A stretch of DNA of 64,000 nt from Epiperipatus broadwayi (lineage: Eukaryota > Onychophora > Udeonychophora > Euonychophora > Peripatidae): positions 9,693,916-9,757,915 of the forward strand of contig JAQFVV010006220.1 of assembly GCA_028023455.1 (NCBI GenBank), given 5' to 3'. Position numbers and translations under genes: made by a program. The notes below the pieces were generated by a model that made no database searches, was not told the DNA's origin, and saw only the letters and a program-made list of their open reading frames with translations. Numbering within the stretch: position 1 is the stretch's first letter; each line of letters begins with the position of its first letter. Positions 10,083 to 21,559 of the stretch are shown one piece after another.

Positions 10083-10297
10083 TTATAAATATGCGACTTT
10101 CTTCGCATGCGTTAGTGAAGCTATAATTATACTTAAAATAATGTGTAATAGGGTCTGCTTAGCACTTTCGAGATTTAATGTTCGAATCTCATACTTCGAA
10201 CATTAAATCTCGAAAGTGCTAAGCAGACCTATTACACATTATTTTAAGTATAATTATAGCTTCACTAACGCATGCGAAAAAAGTCGCATATTTATAA
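10083..10297. mobile_element. Palindromic element with 104-bp arms and a B-box
   Basis: Arms 10083-10186 and 10195-10297 are inverted repeats with about one mismatch and one indel, separated by 8 bp. Near the centre, GTTCGAATC (10180-10188) matches a pol III B-box, and TTAGTGAAGC about 75 bp upstream vaguely resembles an A-box. The arms contain GCATGCG, unusually G+C-rich for this region. The short host motif TTAATATTTTATT occurs on both sides (about 10068 and 10336). That motif is itself repeated nearby (about 9906), so a TSD cannot be proved. It is probably a short fold-back retro-insertion of the same style as the 8-kb palindrome but of another family. Confidence 0.65.
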
Positions 10298-10300
10298 TTA

Positions 10301-12470
10301 CAATTTTCACTAGTGAAGAGAAAAAACAATTTATTAATATTTTATTACAAAATGTATATATATATTTAAACTCCATATTTGAATAGGATTAATGGAAAAA
10401 AAACTTGGAAGCTATCACCGTCTACATCTCGATTTATCAGCAAGATTTTCAAATGCAACTTTATTGATGACAACTTTCATTTTTGCAATTTTAAACAAAT
10501 TTTTATTATATGTATATTTGCAGAAAAAGAAAAATACAACTTTAAAATGAAAAATTGTCAAATTTAATGGCCTAATTATATGTTATTGATTTGAAGGAGG
10601 GAAAAGATGTGAAAGGTTTCAGGCAATTCAAAATTGTCAATCCAAAACAATTTTAATAATAATTTCCTGTTTTGTAAGATAAAAAATAATTGAAGGATCA
10701 AATTCTTTTTCAAAGTTACACACACGCACACACACGCTTATTATAAATTACGATTTTAAAAAGTAATTAAAGTTTTTTTTTATTTTTAACCAGAAATTTT
10801 TTTAAAAGATATTTTCTTTTATGTCTTCAAATGTGACTGATAATTTTATAAATGAAATAAATAAAGAAAATAATTTTCTCAAATAAGCTCTTGATGTTTT
10901 AGGTAACCAATCAATAGTTAAATAGGTAACTATTTAATATTGGTCAGTGAATGGATATCTATTTCTATTATAATTATCAACTCTAGAAACCAGTAAATCA
11001 GTGTCCCAAAGATGGCATCTCTTTAGTTTTGTCAGACTTTTATGATATGATTTTGTAAACACAAAATATAACCAATCTACATTTTTTATTTACGATTTCT
11101 ATTTATCTTATTCTACTTTCTGTTTTTTTAAAAGTCTTCTTCAGAGTTATAAATTACTATGCATTGTTTCTATATTGTGTGAACTAGAAAAGGGTAAATA
11201 AAATATATTTATAAAAAAAGATAAAACTAGTTATAATTATAAACTTAAAGCAAAATATGAAAAAGAAAACTAAAACATGTGTAAGCTTGCAAAATTGTAA
11301 GATATGTTGTACTCTCATAATTACATGCTTTGAGTGAAACCGAAAAAGTAAGATTTTTAATTTTCAATTCTTAATCATTTATAGATATGGGCAAGCAATT
11401 GTAGCTTTCGTTATATAATCTTTTTCAATAACATTTTTCTTAAATTTATCTTGGATAATTTTTTATTGGAAACAGTTTTGTTTTTAACTAACTTTCAGTA
11501 ATTTTAATAGTGTCTTTTCAAGTGCTGAGACTTTTTAATAAATCATAAGACATTTTTCACATAAAACATTACTAAATGTATATGACTTCAGTATAATTAA
11601 TTTGCTTTGTAACTTAATTTTTTTAATTCTTAAAATCTTATGCATGGACCATAAATATATTCTTATTCTCACTATTTCTGTTTGTTTCCTTTTAGTAATG
11701 TAGCTAATGATTTTGATTTCAAATTACACACTGTTTACTTCGGTTTCCTTAATTTTCTTTTTATTTTCATTTTTTAAGCACTATTATTTTTGTTTTAATC
11801 ATGTCTATTTATAATTAATATTTATATTCTGGATAAAAATTTTAACATTGAATTGAATATTTATTTGTATTCAATGATTAGTAGTATATCACATATCACT
11901 GTGTATATGTTGAGTTATTTATTATTACAAGGACTGATGTTTTTTTGGATTTTTTTTATTTTTATATTATCCATTATTATTTTATAATTTCTGGAATAAC
12001 AATAAATTTAAGATTAGTTCTTACCACTTAATGAATTCTTGTTTAATTACACATTGATCAGATCGAAAATGTGTTACTTCTGTTTCTGATGAAGTCTGAA
12101 GGTTCGGTTGATCAGAAGAAAACAAAAATTCGAAAAAGAAAAGTGGTGTATTGGAGAAAGGTATGTGTATATAATAAATAAACTGAAGTGTGTAATTTAC
12201 AATTTTCAAATTTCATTTAATAATCACATTGTATCAGTGGGTATGTATTATAAAATTCCAAACAATTTTATACACCTCTGAAGACATTTCTTAATGCATA
12301 ATAACTCTAATTAACATTAGAATTTGAATACCTTGCACTTTCAGACATTTGTTGATATGGACATTCTTAAATCTAAAGTAAATGACATTTACTTTTATTT
12401 TTATAAATGATTATATACAGTTTATAAAAAAAGATATATAACAAAATTTCAATTAAAACAAATTTCATTA
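10301..12470. other. A+T-rich DNA, no gene; minor repeat fragments
   Basis: No coding sequence is recognised. A short CA-rich stretch lies at about 10719-10736. A segment near 10910-11000 resembles part of the SINE-like sequence at 12.6 kb (GGTCAGTGAATGGATAT). Confidence 0.5.
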
Positions 12471-12479
12471 GTAAAAAAA

Positions 12480-12720
12480 AAAAATTTTCTAAGAATCTTA
12501 ATAATATAATGGTTAACAAATTTGACCCATTCTTTTCCTGGCTTATAAATTGAGATGTGAATCCAGAATTTTTTTTCTAGGTTACAAATAGGATTGGTAT
12601 TTTTTTTAGGTGCCATTCCACAAACAATCGAGTTAGCCATCTAATAGTTGATCAGTAAATGGATGTTTAGCTATTTTTAACTAGAGTCTAAAATTAAAAA
12701 GAATAATAAAAAGTAATCAC
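12480..12720 (+). mobile_element. Possible tRNA-like SINE, family S2
   Basis: TATAATGGTTAACAAATTTG (A-box-like) and GATGTGAATCCAGAA (B-box-like) form a decayed tRNA head. A body with GATCAGTAAATGGATGTTTAG follows. The body matches the inverted SINE-like sequences near 17.95 and 63.8 kb (complement of ATGGATACCC-type sequence and CTGGATTTNAA heads). No TSD could be fixed. The boundaries are approximate. Confidence 0.35.
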
Positions 12721-12744
12721 TCACTCTTCTAGCTTATATAATAT

Positions 12745-13005
12745 GTAATAAAAAAAGCAGTTCTCTATTTTAGTCACATCTATAACAAGCTTGACTAATC
12801 AGTGATTATTACATGTCAATCCTATCTCTAGCAAAATTTGGCGTTGCCTTTATCAATGAATTACAAAACCACATTGACAAAGGCAAAAGCTAAAAACTAA
12901 TGAGGAGTTACATATTTTAATGCATTAACCCTTATTAATCATTGCTTACTCAAGTCTACTATAGATGGTGCTAGAATAAAATACAGAACTGTTTTTGTTT
13001 TATTA
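12745..13005. mobile_element. Decayed fold-back element of H2 type
   Basis: Arms of about 110 bp are inverted. The left begins GTAATAAAA and CAGTTCT (12745-12764), and the right ends AGAACTG...TTTTATTAC (about 12984-13005). Near the centre the lower strand reads UUGAUAAAGGC-AAC-GCC and the upper strand UUGACAAAGGCAAAAGCUAAAAAC. Both look like eroded H2 hammerhead cores (CUGAUGA, AGGC hairpin, GAAAC). It is older than FB-A and FB-B, judging by divergence. Part of the right arm (TACTCAAG...TAGATG) recurs at 31895-31960. Confidence 0.55.
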
Positions 13006-14568
13006 CAACCTTCACTATGACGTTGTCTATTGAGTAATCCTTCTTTTTTATATTAAATATATCTTTGCCTGAAGTAGAATATTTTAAAAGCAATTTTACT
13101 TTACCCTCTTTTTAAAAACCTGCTTTTTTTATAATTAATGTATATTCTTTTAAAAAAATAATTTATAATCCCTCTCTTCCCTATTTAAATTTTGTCTACT
13201 CTTTATATATTTTTTCTGATTATTTTTTAAAGAAAAAAAAAAAAATTGAAAATGAGTGGGATATTACTATAAAGTTGTTAGAAATTATATTTGCAAATTT
13301 GTATATTAATATTTTCTCCCAAAAATCCAAAAAAGTTAGAAAGTGCAAATCTGCAAAAAGTTAGAATAAATAACAAACAAACGAACAAAAAAAAAATGTA
13401 AATTCAGTATGAAATATTCTCAATAAAAAACTATCTGTAATGGGAAACACTGCTTCTGATTCAAAAAAAAAGTAATAAAAGAAACTTAGCTTAAGATTAA
13501 AAAAAAACAAATAAAAAAAAAATAGTGAGCTCTGATCAAATAGACATTAAGTTAGAGTTAAATTAGAATGTAAAACTAAGAATTAAACAAAACGTATTAA
13601 ATTATTTCATTCAAAATTAAATAATATATATATATGAATTATTTTACTATTTAAATATTTTTTATTGATACAGATCTCGTAAACCTTTATGATGTAGCTG
13701 TAAAATTAAAGTACCAAAATAAATTGTATTCAGAAGGTGATAAGCATTGACAAACTAACCATAACCAATAACAAAATAATTATATACTTTACTGCTCAGA
13801 AGTACTCTAATGGAGGTGGTAGAGCTAAAAATATACCACTCTACTACTGGACTCAGCCATCACTACCAAAAATCAATCAAGCATTATCATTTTTGATATC
13901 ACCTAATTGCTTAATCTGCTTTTTAATAGAAAACTTAAATGTCTAAATATGTCTGAAACTAATGTATATTGATATATTTAACACTAATATATGTAGTATA
14001 GCATAATTTATGAGTAATTATAAACACAGATACTGTTTATAAAGAACCATTAAAAATGCATTAAGTAATCTCTATAGTTTGTTTAATTTTAACAAACATG
14101 TTTAAGATTAAGATTTTTCTAATTCTTGATCTAATAAAGTCAAAGGTCAGATAAAATGAAAAGTAAAACATGCTTATTAATAACAAGAAATAATAGATAA
14201 TTAATTTAAAATATAGTAGTAATTATCAAAATAGTTAAGTATTGGATATTCAAAAAATCTATTAGCAAATGATGATTACTTCATTATTATTCAAAATAAA
14301 ATGCTGGGATCACATGAAACAGAAGAAAAGAATTAATTTAACTTATAGTAGAAATAAAAAATTGGAATTATTTACAAAAAAGGGTTTTGAAAAAGAATAT
14401 TAAGTTAATTTTGAACCCACTAAAGTTACTTTAGAATGTAATTAAGGATAATAAGATAATATTAATTAATTTTATTAGAATAATTTTACAGTAAACTTTG
14501 TTATATGACCATTATTATTATAATTAATTTTATAACATTAAAAAATTTAATACAGTTAAACCTTTTTG
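13006..14568. other. A+T-rich DNA without supported feature
   Basis: No gene, RNA or structured repeat is recognised. Many A-runs and the short frame near 13.74-13.95 kb have no features of a real protein. Confidence 0.55.
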
Positions 14569-14585
14569 CATTGTCACTGTTTTTT

Positions 14586-14668
14586 CTCATGTGTCATAGC
14601 ATCAGCCGGGAAGTGAACCCACTAACCTAGGACAGCTGTCGCTGACTTCTTGACCACCAATGCTTGAC
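14586..14668 (-). mobile_element. tRNA-derived SINE S1, short copy with TSD
   Basis: On the lower strand the head carries TTGGTGGTCAAGAAG, a degraded B-box GGTTAGTGGGTTCACTTCCC, then GCTGATGCTATGACACATGA and an A-rich tail. The flanks CATTGTCACTGTTTTT (14569) and CATTGTCATTGTTTTT (14669) differ at one base and are the TSD. About 20 bp are missing from the middle of the head compared with the copy at 993. Confidence 0.8.
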
Positions 14669-14748
14669 CATTGTCATTGTTTTTATGAGAATTGAGAGTT
14701 TTAGAAAACTTTTTTGAGTCCTTCATGATCATCAAGAACACAATTTAA

Positions 14749-15657
14749 AAATCAATGACAAGTTGAGCTTCTGGTTGTTCAGCCAAGTTACAGTGGGTAC
14801 ATGTCCTATTGTTAAAACTGATTATGGTCCTTTTCACCTTGATTTCAAGAACTTTGATCTGTAATTTGCTCATCCAGCAATGTGGACTCTTATCTGTTGA
14901 ACTTCTGGTTATTCAACCAAGTTCCAGTGATTATCTGTCTGACATTAAAACTGATTATGGACCCTCCAACCTCACTTTCAAGAACTTTAGACAGTAATTT
15001 ACTTGTCCAGCAATATGGACTATCATTTGTTGAGCTTTCGGTTATTTAGACAAGTTCCAATATGTACCTGTCTGCCTTATAATATCAGATTCGGCTGACC
15101 ATAAAATTTTATGTATGTTTTGTAATTTGTACATTCCTCTGTACTTGTCTAGATTGGGTCATCAATGTAACCTAGTGGTTCAATCATTCAAGCATTCCAT
15201 TATTTAAAATACATCTAGACCATGGATGCAATTCGCACCTTGCTTTCACCTTTGTTGTTATACCCTATTTGTATCAATTATTCCTATGTAACTTATTGAA
15301 TTATAATTCCACCTCAGATTGTATTTTCATTTAGGCCTATGTAATTTTATGTCCTTTGAATGTTAGGGAATAATATAAGCCAGTTCTTACCTTATGTTAA
15401 CATTGATGTCCTCAATGATGAATGGTTTACTATGACTGTTGATAATTAATTATCTACCTTGTAATTCTTAGTTGATATATTGTTCAATCTACCTTCAGTG
15501 ACAATGATGTTGCCTGGGGTTTCTATTATATAACACTTGAAACCCTTAATATATAATACATGTAACCATCAGAAGTCACCCTCTTTTGTATTCTTAATTT
15601 TGTACAATATGCTACAAATAAAGCCTCTTTTTGAAATGTAAATCAATGACAAGTTGA
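14749..15657 (+). mobile_element. 873-bp retroposon of unknown type, 18-bp TSD
   Basis: The segment 14767-15639 is bounded by perfect copies of AAATCAATGACAAGTTGA at 14749-14766 and 15640-15657. Its left third is a tandem array of 133-134-bp units. A middle part has a tRNA-like AACCTAGTGGTTCAATCATT (about 15172) and GATGCAATTCGCACC (about 15225). The right part holds CTATTATATAACACTTG and ends with ACAAATAAAGCCTCTTTTTG, which looks like a polyadenylation signal near the 3' end. There is no open frame. The long TSD points to target-primed insertion rather than an LTR integrase. It may be a composite SINE or a truncated unknown LINE. I do not recognise the family. Confidence 0.7.
14762..15083 (+). 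repeat. Tandem repeat, about 2.4 units of 133-134 bp
   Basis: Units start at 14762, 14896 and 15029 with GTTGAGCTTCTGGTT or a close variant. They contain ACTGATTATGGNCC, TTCAAGAACTTT and TCCAGCAATNTGGACT. The third unit is cut after about 55 bp. The array makes up the left end of the retroposon and may act like the 5' monomer repeats of some LINEs or be a structural leftover. Function unknown. Confidence 0.8.
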
Positions 15658-16620
15658 TCTTTGATTCAGAAACTTTTAGTTTTAAGTCACTCACTATAAT
15701 AAGCCTGCAAAAAACGGTATAGACAAGTAATTGATTAGTTATTGCTGGAGATGTTATGAGATAAATTTACACTATAAGAAAATCAATTAATAGAAAAATA
15801 CATAAAAGTAGAACTACTGTAAAAAAAAAAACCATCAAATTTACTAAATAAAATTAATGAGATTAATGTAATTAATAATAATAATCTTAAATAGAAATAA
15901 GATTGATTTCATTAATAAGACAACGCTATTGATAAATTTGAGATGTACTTATTTGCTTTAAAATCAAATGATAGAAATAGCAAAAAACTCTAGAAGTCTT
16001 CAATTCAGATGAGTGAAAAAATTACTACAGAAAATAATTCTTGGAATTTAAAGAAGAGGTTTTAGCGCCCTGTAGTGCTCTATTCATATATGGAATACAT
16101 AGAGTATTAACAGAAGATGAGATGATAAGATGTATATATAATTAAAATATACCATCAATCATGTTTACAAGTCATTAACAAATATTTCATTAACCTATTT
16201 ATAATTACATTGCAAGATAACACAAATTATATTTCATCAACCGATTGGACCAAATAAAAAGATAGATATTCATTTTTTTATAATGTCATTCATATTCATC
16301 TTTTTTCATTGTCATAATATAGCTATGACAACGGTTAATTAATGAAATATTTATCGATGATAAGAGTGGATGTAGAATATTTTAATCAAATATACTGTCC
16401 CTTTATCTAGTTGCATTTTTGGTTTCTATATGTATAAAATAAAACACCCTTCAAATACCCCAATGCAGAATAAAAATTACTTCAACAACTTTCCAAAGAA
16501 AAATAATAGAAAATAATATTCATTAGGCCCTTTAAATGCTTTATGTTAAAAATTTACAGTTTTTTTTTTCTTCTTATTTTGCTTTTTAATTATTTATAAC
16601 TAAATATCCAATTGTCAAAC
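15658..16620. other. A+T-rich DNA without supported feature
   Basis: No gene, RNA or clear repeat is recognised. Confidence 0.55.
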
Positions 16621-16624
16621 AATA

Positions 16625-16778
16625 TTTGAATGACTAGCTTGTGGTTTGTGGGCTGACTGCCTGAAAGAAAGATCCTGAGTCTATTTATCTCCTTTAAAAA
16701 AAAGTCTCTCATATGGATTTCAAATTTACGTTTTTGGAATGATAGGCAATCATGCTAACCACTATGCCACCAACCCTT
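16625..16778 (-). mobile_element. Possible tRNA-like SINE fragment
   Basis: On the lower strand GGTTGGTGGCATAGTGGTTA resembles a tRNA 5' half with A-box, followed by GCATGATTGCC and a weak B-box in AATTTGAAATCC. An A-run follows after about 90 bp. It is similar in style to the S1 heads GTTGGTGGCCTAGTGGTTAGC. No TSD was found, and it is not a functional tRNA because the T-arm is degraded. Confidence 0.4.
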
Positions 16779-17929
16779 CATTTATATATATTTAAGAAAA
16801 TAATATCTGTATTATATTGTACTGCTTTAATTAGCGGGAAAGATGGCTGTTTCGAAAAGTGAAAGCTTGTGGATCGATTGCCATTTTAAGAAAATGGAAA
16901 AAATATCTGTTCGTTCATAAAAATGGTAATTATTATGGTCTATCGCTTACAGTGATGCTCAAAAGTCTTTTGATCTCGGAGCAACTGACCACACAATAAA
17001 TAAATAAATACATATACTATAACTGAATATATATATTGTATAATCAAAAATATTATTTACATGGGAAATGAATGTTGTGAGAAAGCGATTATGTATATTT
17101 CAGTTTTGATTAGCTAGCATTTATTCTTCGCAATACTTCGTTGGATTATTTGCAAGTTAAAATATTGGAATGTAAAGTAAAAATATTTAAATTATTCAGT
17201 TTTCTAAAAACTCTCTTAGGTTTGTTTACATTAAATTTCATGCACTTCAGTGTTTGAAGTATGTGGGAGAAAGCGTTTGTTGCAACTTGAGTTTTGGAAA
17301 CTCTTAGTATACGCTTCAAAGAATTGGCTAAAGTCCAAGTCGCAGTGAATTTGATGGGTCTTAAAGAATCCCCCAGCATACTTAGTTACTTGCAAGGTGA
17401 TTCATAAACCATCAAGTTCATAGTGAGAATTAGAATATTTTATTCAGAAAGCATCTTGTAAAGCTTTTATTATTTATTAGTAACAAACTTTAATTTCAAA
17501 ACAAGTTATTATGATTATTGTTATTCCCTTTTCGCTCTTTCAACAACTGTATTAAATGTTATATTTTCAAAATATTCAGACAATACGAATTAATCAGTAA
17601 CTACTATTTACTGATAGTCAATTAGATTAAAAATAATATTTCTTATATTTTCAGAAATTAACTAAATTATTTCTTACATTATGAATTACGCAATGAATTT
17701 AAATAAGTGAATAAAAAAAAAACTAAATAGATTTAGATCGTCAAAAAATTCTACTTTATTTTATTGTAATTTAAATAATGTTAATATTTATATTTCATTC
17801 AGTAATTAAACATCTTCTACGATGTACTCATAGATAGAATCGTCTTTAAATAAGCTACTGCAGCCTAAAGACTTCTCAATAATAGTGAAGGGGAAACTAA
17901 TACGGATTTGCCAATTGTGAGATGAAAAT
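16779..17929. other. No recognised gene; one unassigned frame
   Basis: A lower-strand frame of 77 codons at 17146-17379 starts MLGDSLRPIKFTATW. It lies in slightly less A+T-rich DNA, but I see no known domain, splice context or homologue. It is not called as a gene. Confidence 0.4.
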
Positions 17930-18085
17930 TTGAGTAGATTTTTATTCTTGATTTACATTCTACCCAATAACAGCTGGATACCCATTTATCAGACCAAAAA
18001 ATTAGAACCCTTCATATTTTACTATTCCTGGATTTCAAACTCAGGTTAGGGACAAATTATGTACGACTACTACAACATGTTATGC
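17930..18085 (-). mobile_element. Possible tRNA-like SINE, family S2
   Basis: Lower strand: GCATAACATGTTGTAGTAGTC as a degraded head, then CCTGAGTTTGAAATCCAGG containing a B-box-like core. A body ending with CTGATAAATGGGTATCCAGC follows. The same order is seen at 63780-63955 (ATTCAAATCCAGACC head) and in plus orientation at 12.5-12.7 kb. Boundaries and TSD are not determined. Confidence 0.4.
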
Positions 18086-18940
18086 TTTGCAAAATTATAT
18101 ATATAGAACACATTTGTAAGTCTTACTAGGTCAACAAATAACACAGTGAATTTGATATACAGTCATTCGAATTTTTTTTCCTACTATATGTAAGGTCATT
18201 AAAATAATTTGTTTCTATTATATCAATCATCCATCTCCTATATGAGACTCCTTCCATTATGTTAGCATTAAATTTTTTTCTCTCTGTTATACACTTGTGT
18301 ATTAACTTGAATAATTAATAGAATATAATTATTACCTAATTTTTCTTTTTTCATTTTAAAAATGTGTTTCCGCTGCACGTTTTAAATACGTTTAAAGATC
18401 TGGGTGGTATAATGCAGCAAAAAAGTGGTGAATTCTAAAACTCAGTACAGATGTATGGATTTATGGTTCCAACTATTATTTCTGGTTCTTGAACTTTTTA
18501 TAAACTCCTAGTCATTTGATTATTTTTACATAATATATCTACTGATACTAAGCATTTATATTTTATAAATTTCATCTAGATATTAGGATCTCATATTTTA
18601 AAACTATGTAAATATTAATCAAAGACTCATTTTGTGATATAATTAGTAGATCTGATATTAAAACTTTGTATTGGATGATTAAGTATATCTAATGTTTGTT
18701 TGGTAAAAATATATTTTTAAAAAAATCATATACAGTATATTAGATAATGTTATTTATATTCATTTGAACACAGTGTAAATACTTTCAATAAAGTACTCAT
18801 TTCTATGATCGTAGATAATTAGCCAAGATTTTAAAAACTTGTGTGCATAAAGTAAGATAGTTTTAAAGCGACATTTCAGGATTTTCACCTGGACATGTTT
18901 TTTATGTTTATTAATATAAATTGTGATATGCTGCATTTGG

Positions 18941-19112
18941 CCAAATTATTTTATGTATGTTAATTCTCTAAAAATATAGATTTCAATAGAAATAATTCCA
19001 TTATATTGCCTATTATTATTATTACTCCAAATTATTTTATGTATGTTAATTCTCTAAAAATATAGATTTCAATAGAAATAATTCCATTATACTGCCTATT
19101 ATTATTATTACT
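18941..19112. repeat. Exact-style tandem duplication of 86 bp
   Basis: 18941-19026 is repeated at 19027-19112 with a single difference (TATTGCC against TACTGCC). The unit ends in (TAT)n. The near-identity means a recent local duplication, probably by slippage or unequal exchange. Confidence 0.95.
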
Positions 19113-19179
19113 CCAGTAACACTGAAAATCAAAGAACTAAATTTACTATAATATATATCATAGAAATTTTCAAAATAAT

Positions 19180-20720
19180 AAAACTTCTATTTATGATGAT
19201 CCTAAACAATTTTGGTCTTTGGTTAAAAATTTAAGTATTATTTAATAGAAAATTTCAAAACTTTTTAAACAATCAAAATCTCTTACAGATCTGTCTGAAA
19301 ATAATGATTTAATTGATGAAATGATAGCATTTAGTCCTTTTATTAAATCTAACATTATTTTTGCCTCAAGCGTTGGTAACCTAGTGGGGTCAACCATTTG
19401 ACATATGAAAAAAAACCCATTATTTTTGCTACTCACATTAAGCATTTAATACTAAATTTTAATTTGGACTTTGACAATATTCTAAAAGATGTATTGCTTC
19501 TCCTCTTTTGTATATTTTTAATTACTCTTATAACAAATGATATTTTTTCCTAAATTCCTTAAACTAGCTAAAATTGTATCTATTTTTAAGAAAGAATCTT
19601 GGAAATCAGTTAGTGATTATAGAACTCTTTCGATTCTACACCTATTGCTGGAATATTTGTAAGATGTTTATCTTTGATGTTAATAGGGTTTTGACAGCAG
19701 TGCAACCAGGTTTTTTTTTTTTTTATCTAATAATTCCATTGAAAGAAATCTGCTAACTATGGTTGATCGCATTTCCAATTCATTTAAAAATCAATTTAGG
19801 TTGAATGTTATTTATTTTGACTTGTCCAAAACCTTGATAAATTGTTTTTTTTTTCATAAGTTTAATTAATTAATTGGTATGATTCTTTTCTTAGAGACAG
19901 ATTTCCTTTTGTGAAATTTAACAATATATTTTCATGACCATATTGCTGTTTCATTAGGATGCCTCAAGGCAGTGTTCTTGCACCTTATTATTTAATGCAT
20001 ATATTGATGATTTCAGAAATTATACTTATCACATTTTCTAAGTAGTGGAGATGATTACAAAATTTTCAGCTGTATCTGGGCTATTAAAGACTGTTTTTAT
20101 TTCAAAAAGATATAGCTAATTTCTTTAAATGGTATGAAGGCAATCAAATAAATATAAATATGAATAACTGCTCAATTGTCTTTTATTCTAAAAAATCAGA
20201 AATCTTGAGATTTTTTTTATTATATCTATAGTTCTAAAATTATAGCAAATAATATTAAAGAGATCTAAGAATATATCTTCCAGTAATGGTTCTTTTCATC
20301 ATCATATTGATTTCATACCGAATAAAGCTTTCAAAATTACAGGAGCTATATGCAAACATAAAAAAAAAAATTTAATAAATTAATAAAACTCAAAGGTTTT
20401 ATGACCTAAATCATCTTTGGAATATAGATCAGTTACATGGAATCCTCATTTCCAGACAGACATCATCAAATATCAATCTGTGTTTGATTTTTTTTTTTAA
20501 AACATTCAATAATCTACATAGTAATCAGTATATAGATAATGAAGAAACGCAAATATACCAAGAAAGAGTATTTTTCAACTTAAAATTTATAAATCTAATA
20601 TTTTAAAATTCTCTCCATTACTTGTTTATCCAGAACTTATAATAAAGACTTTACAAATAAAAAAAAATTTGATCTAGATTTCAACAAATTCACTAGAGCC
20701 ATTAAAAAAGTGTTTTCTTT
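19180..20720 (+). pseudogene. Decayed jockey/CR1-like LINE reverse transcriptase
   Basis: Read with frameshifts, the upper strand gives the order expected of a non-LTR reverse transcriptase: DDPKQFWSLVKNL (19196), then LAKIVSIFKKES (about 19565) for the PVFKKG block and SVSDYRTLSIL for NYRPISLL. STETNLL-like NSIERNLLTMVDRIS follows (about 19730), then VIYFDLSKT (RT motif A, about 19808), RMPQGSVLAPYY (motif B, about 19960) and GDDYKIFS (motif C region, about 20050). INMNKCSIVFYSKKSE, then NKAFKITGAICKHK (20320) and VTWNPHFQTDIIKYQSV (20432) follow. The last two blocks are typical of the connection domain of jockey/CR1-like elements. Many stops and indels. A SINE interrupts it at 19365. No endonuclease part is recognised, so it may be 5'-truncated. 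Confidence 0.8.
19365..19417 (+). mobile_element. Internally deleted SINE S1 with 12-bp TSD
   Basis: CATTATTTTTGC occurs at 19353-19364 and 19418-19429. Between them lies GCGTTGGTAACCTAGTGG, the S1 head with A-box. The sequence then jumps to GGTCAACCATTTGACATATG and an A-tail. The region with the B-box is missing. It is inserted in the decayed LINE, giving an age order. Confidence 0.85.
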
Positions 20721-20880
20721 ATTTTTTTCATTATATTCATTTTGTTTCTATTATTTTGTTTTTTATATAACACTAATCTATACTTGGATATATTATGCAT
20801 TCCTACAATTGCCTTAATGCTGTGGATATATATAAAGAAAGTTACTATCAACACTAACTGAAATAATTATACAAATATAT

Positions 20881-21044
20881 AAACCATTATACAATTACAA
20901 ATATCCAACAACGCCCTCTGTTTAAAAGTCTATATCTCAATAATAGCGAACTTCAAAATGATACCATTTTGAAGTTCGCTATTATTGAAATATAGACTTT
21001 TAAACAGAGGGTGTTACAGGATATTTGTAATTGTATAATGGTTT
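20881..21044. repeat. Palindrome with 80-bp arms
   Basis: Arms 20881-20960 and 20965-21044 are inverted repeats with about five mismatches around a 4-bp loop (ATAC). The arms carry GCCCTCTGTTTAAAAGTC and ACTTCAAAATG. No pol III box, hammerhead core or open frame is seen. Flanking AATATATA-like sequence on both sides is too simple to prove a TSD. It is probably a small fold-back element. Confidence 0.8.
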
Positions 21045-21059
21045 AAATATATATATTGC

Positions 21060-21310
21060 AGAGGCTATTACTATATCATGAAACTGAACTGAATTTAGAC
21101 CCATATAGCTATCTGGTAAATTGATAGTAACATGTTTTATAAGTGCTGATTTTGAGTTAGTATTTTAGATCTAGTTTCTAAGGTCCCAGCACTCCACTGA
21201 GGTGAGACATAAGCTCAAAACCGATTGGTCTGGAGATAGAGACGTCGTGGGCCCTTATAAAATAAAACTTGATTAGAGCTATTGGTAAGCTCCATCTAGT
21301 GATCATTTAA
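21060..21310 (+). mobile_element. Diverged copy of the 415-bp H1 unit
   Basis: The order AAGTGCTGATTTTGAGTTAGT, ATTTTAGATCTAGT, a hammerhead-like core, then AAATGCAAGCTTAAAAGC matches the H1 unit of the 22-23 kb multimer (AAATGCTGGCTTTGAGTTGG, TTTTTAGATCTATT, core, AAATGCTTTC). It is a single, older partial unit lying about 1 kb from the multimer. Boundaries approximate. Confidence 0.55.
21192..21235 (+). ncRNA. Hammerhead-like motif, diverged H1 copy
   Basis: Stem I CUCCA (21192-21196) pairs with UGGAG (21231-21235). Between them are CUGAGGU (core A9 changed to U), the hairpin GAG-ACAUAAG-CUC, AAAAC (G12 changed to A), then CCGAUUGGUC. That last block gives a three-base-pair stem III ACC/GGU with a GUC triplet. 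The stem I sequence differs from the other H1 copies (CACCUCU/AGAGGUU) yet still pairs, which is covariation. Two core substitutions make it probably inactive. Confidence 0.55.
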
Positions 21311-21559
21311 ATGCAAGCTTAAAAGCAACTTACGAAATTTATGACTTGTTAATTATATATATATATCAAATAAATAAAGAAAATTTAAATAAACACTTTA
21401 TTTAATTTCTATTGATAGGGATATTTACAATGACAAATTTTGTTACTAGCATAAAGGCAATAAATAGTGCTGTAATTATTACTGTATATCATTAATAGTT
21501 TTAAACTCAGACTTTCAAGCCCCTTATAGCTATCCACTTCATCCTATACAACTAAATCA

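Noticed and set aside
12060-12125. CTGATGA followed by AAGTCTGAAGG, possible hammerhead
   Set aside because: No GAAA box at the right distance and no paired stem I.
17146-17379. A 77-codon lower-strand frame in slightly less A+T-rich DNA
   Set aside because: No domain, no splice signals I could defend, no second exon.
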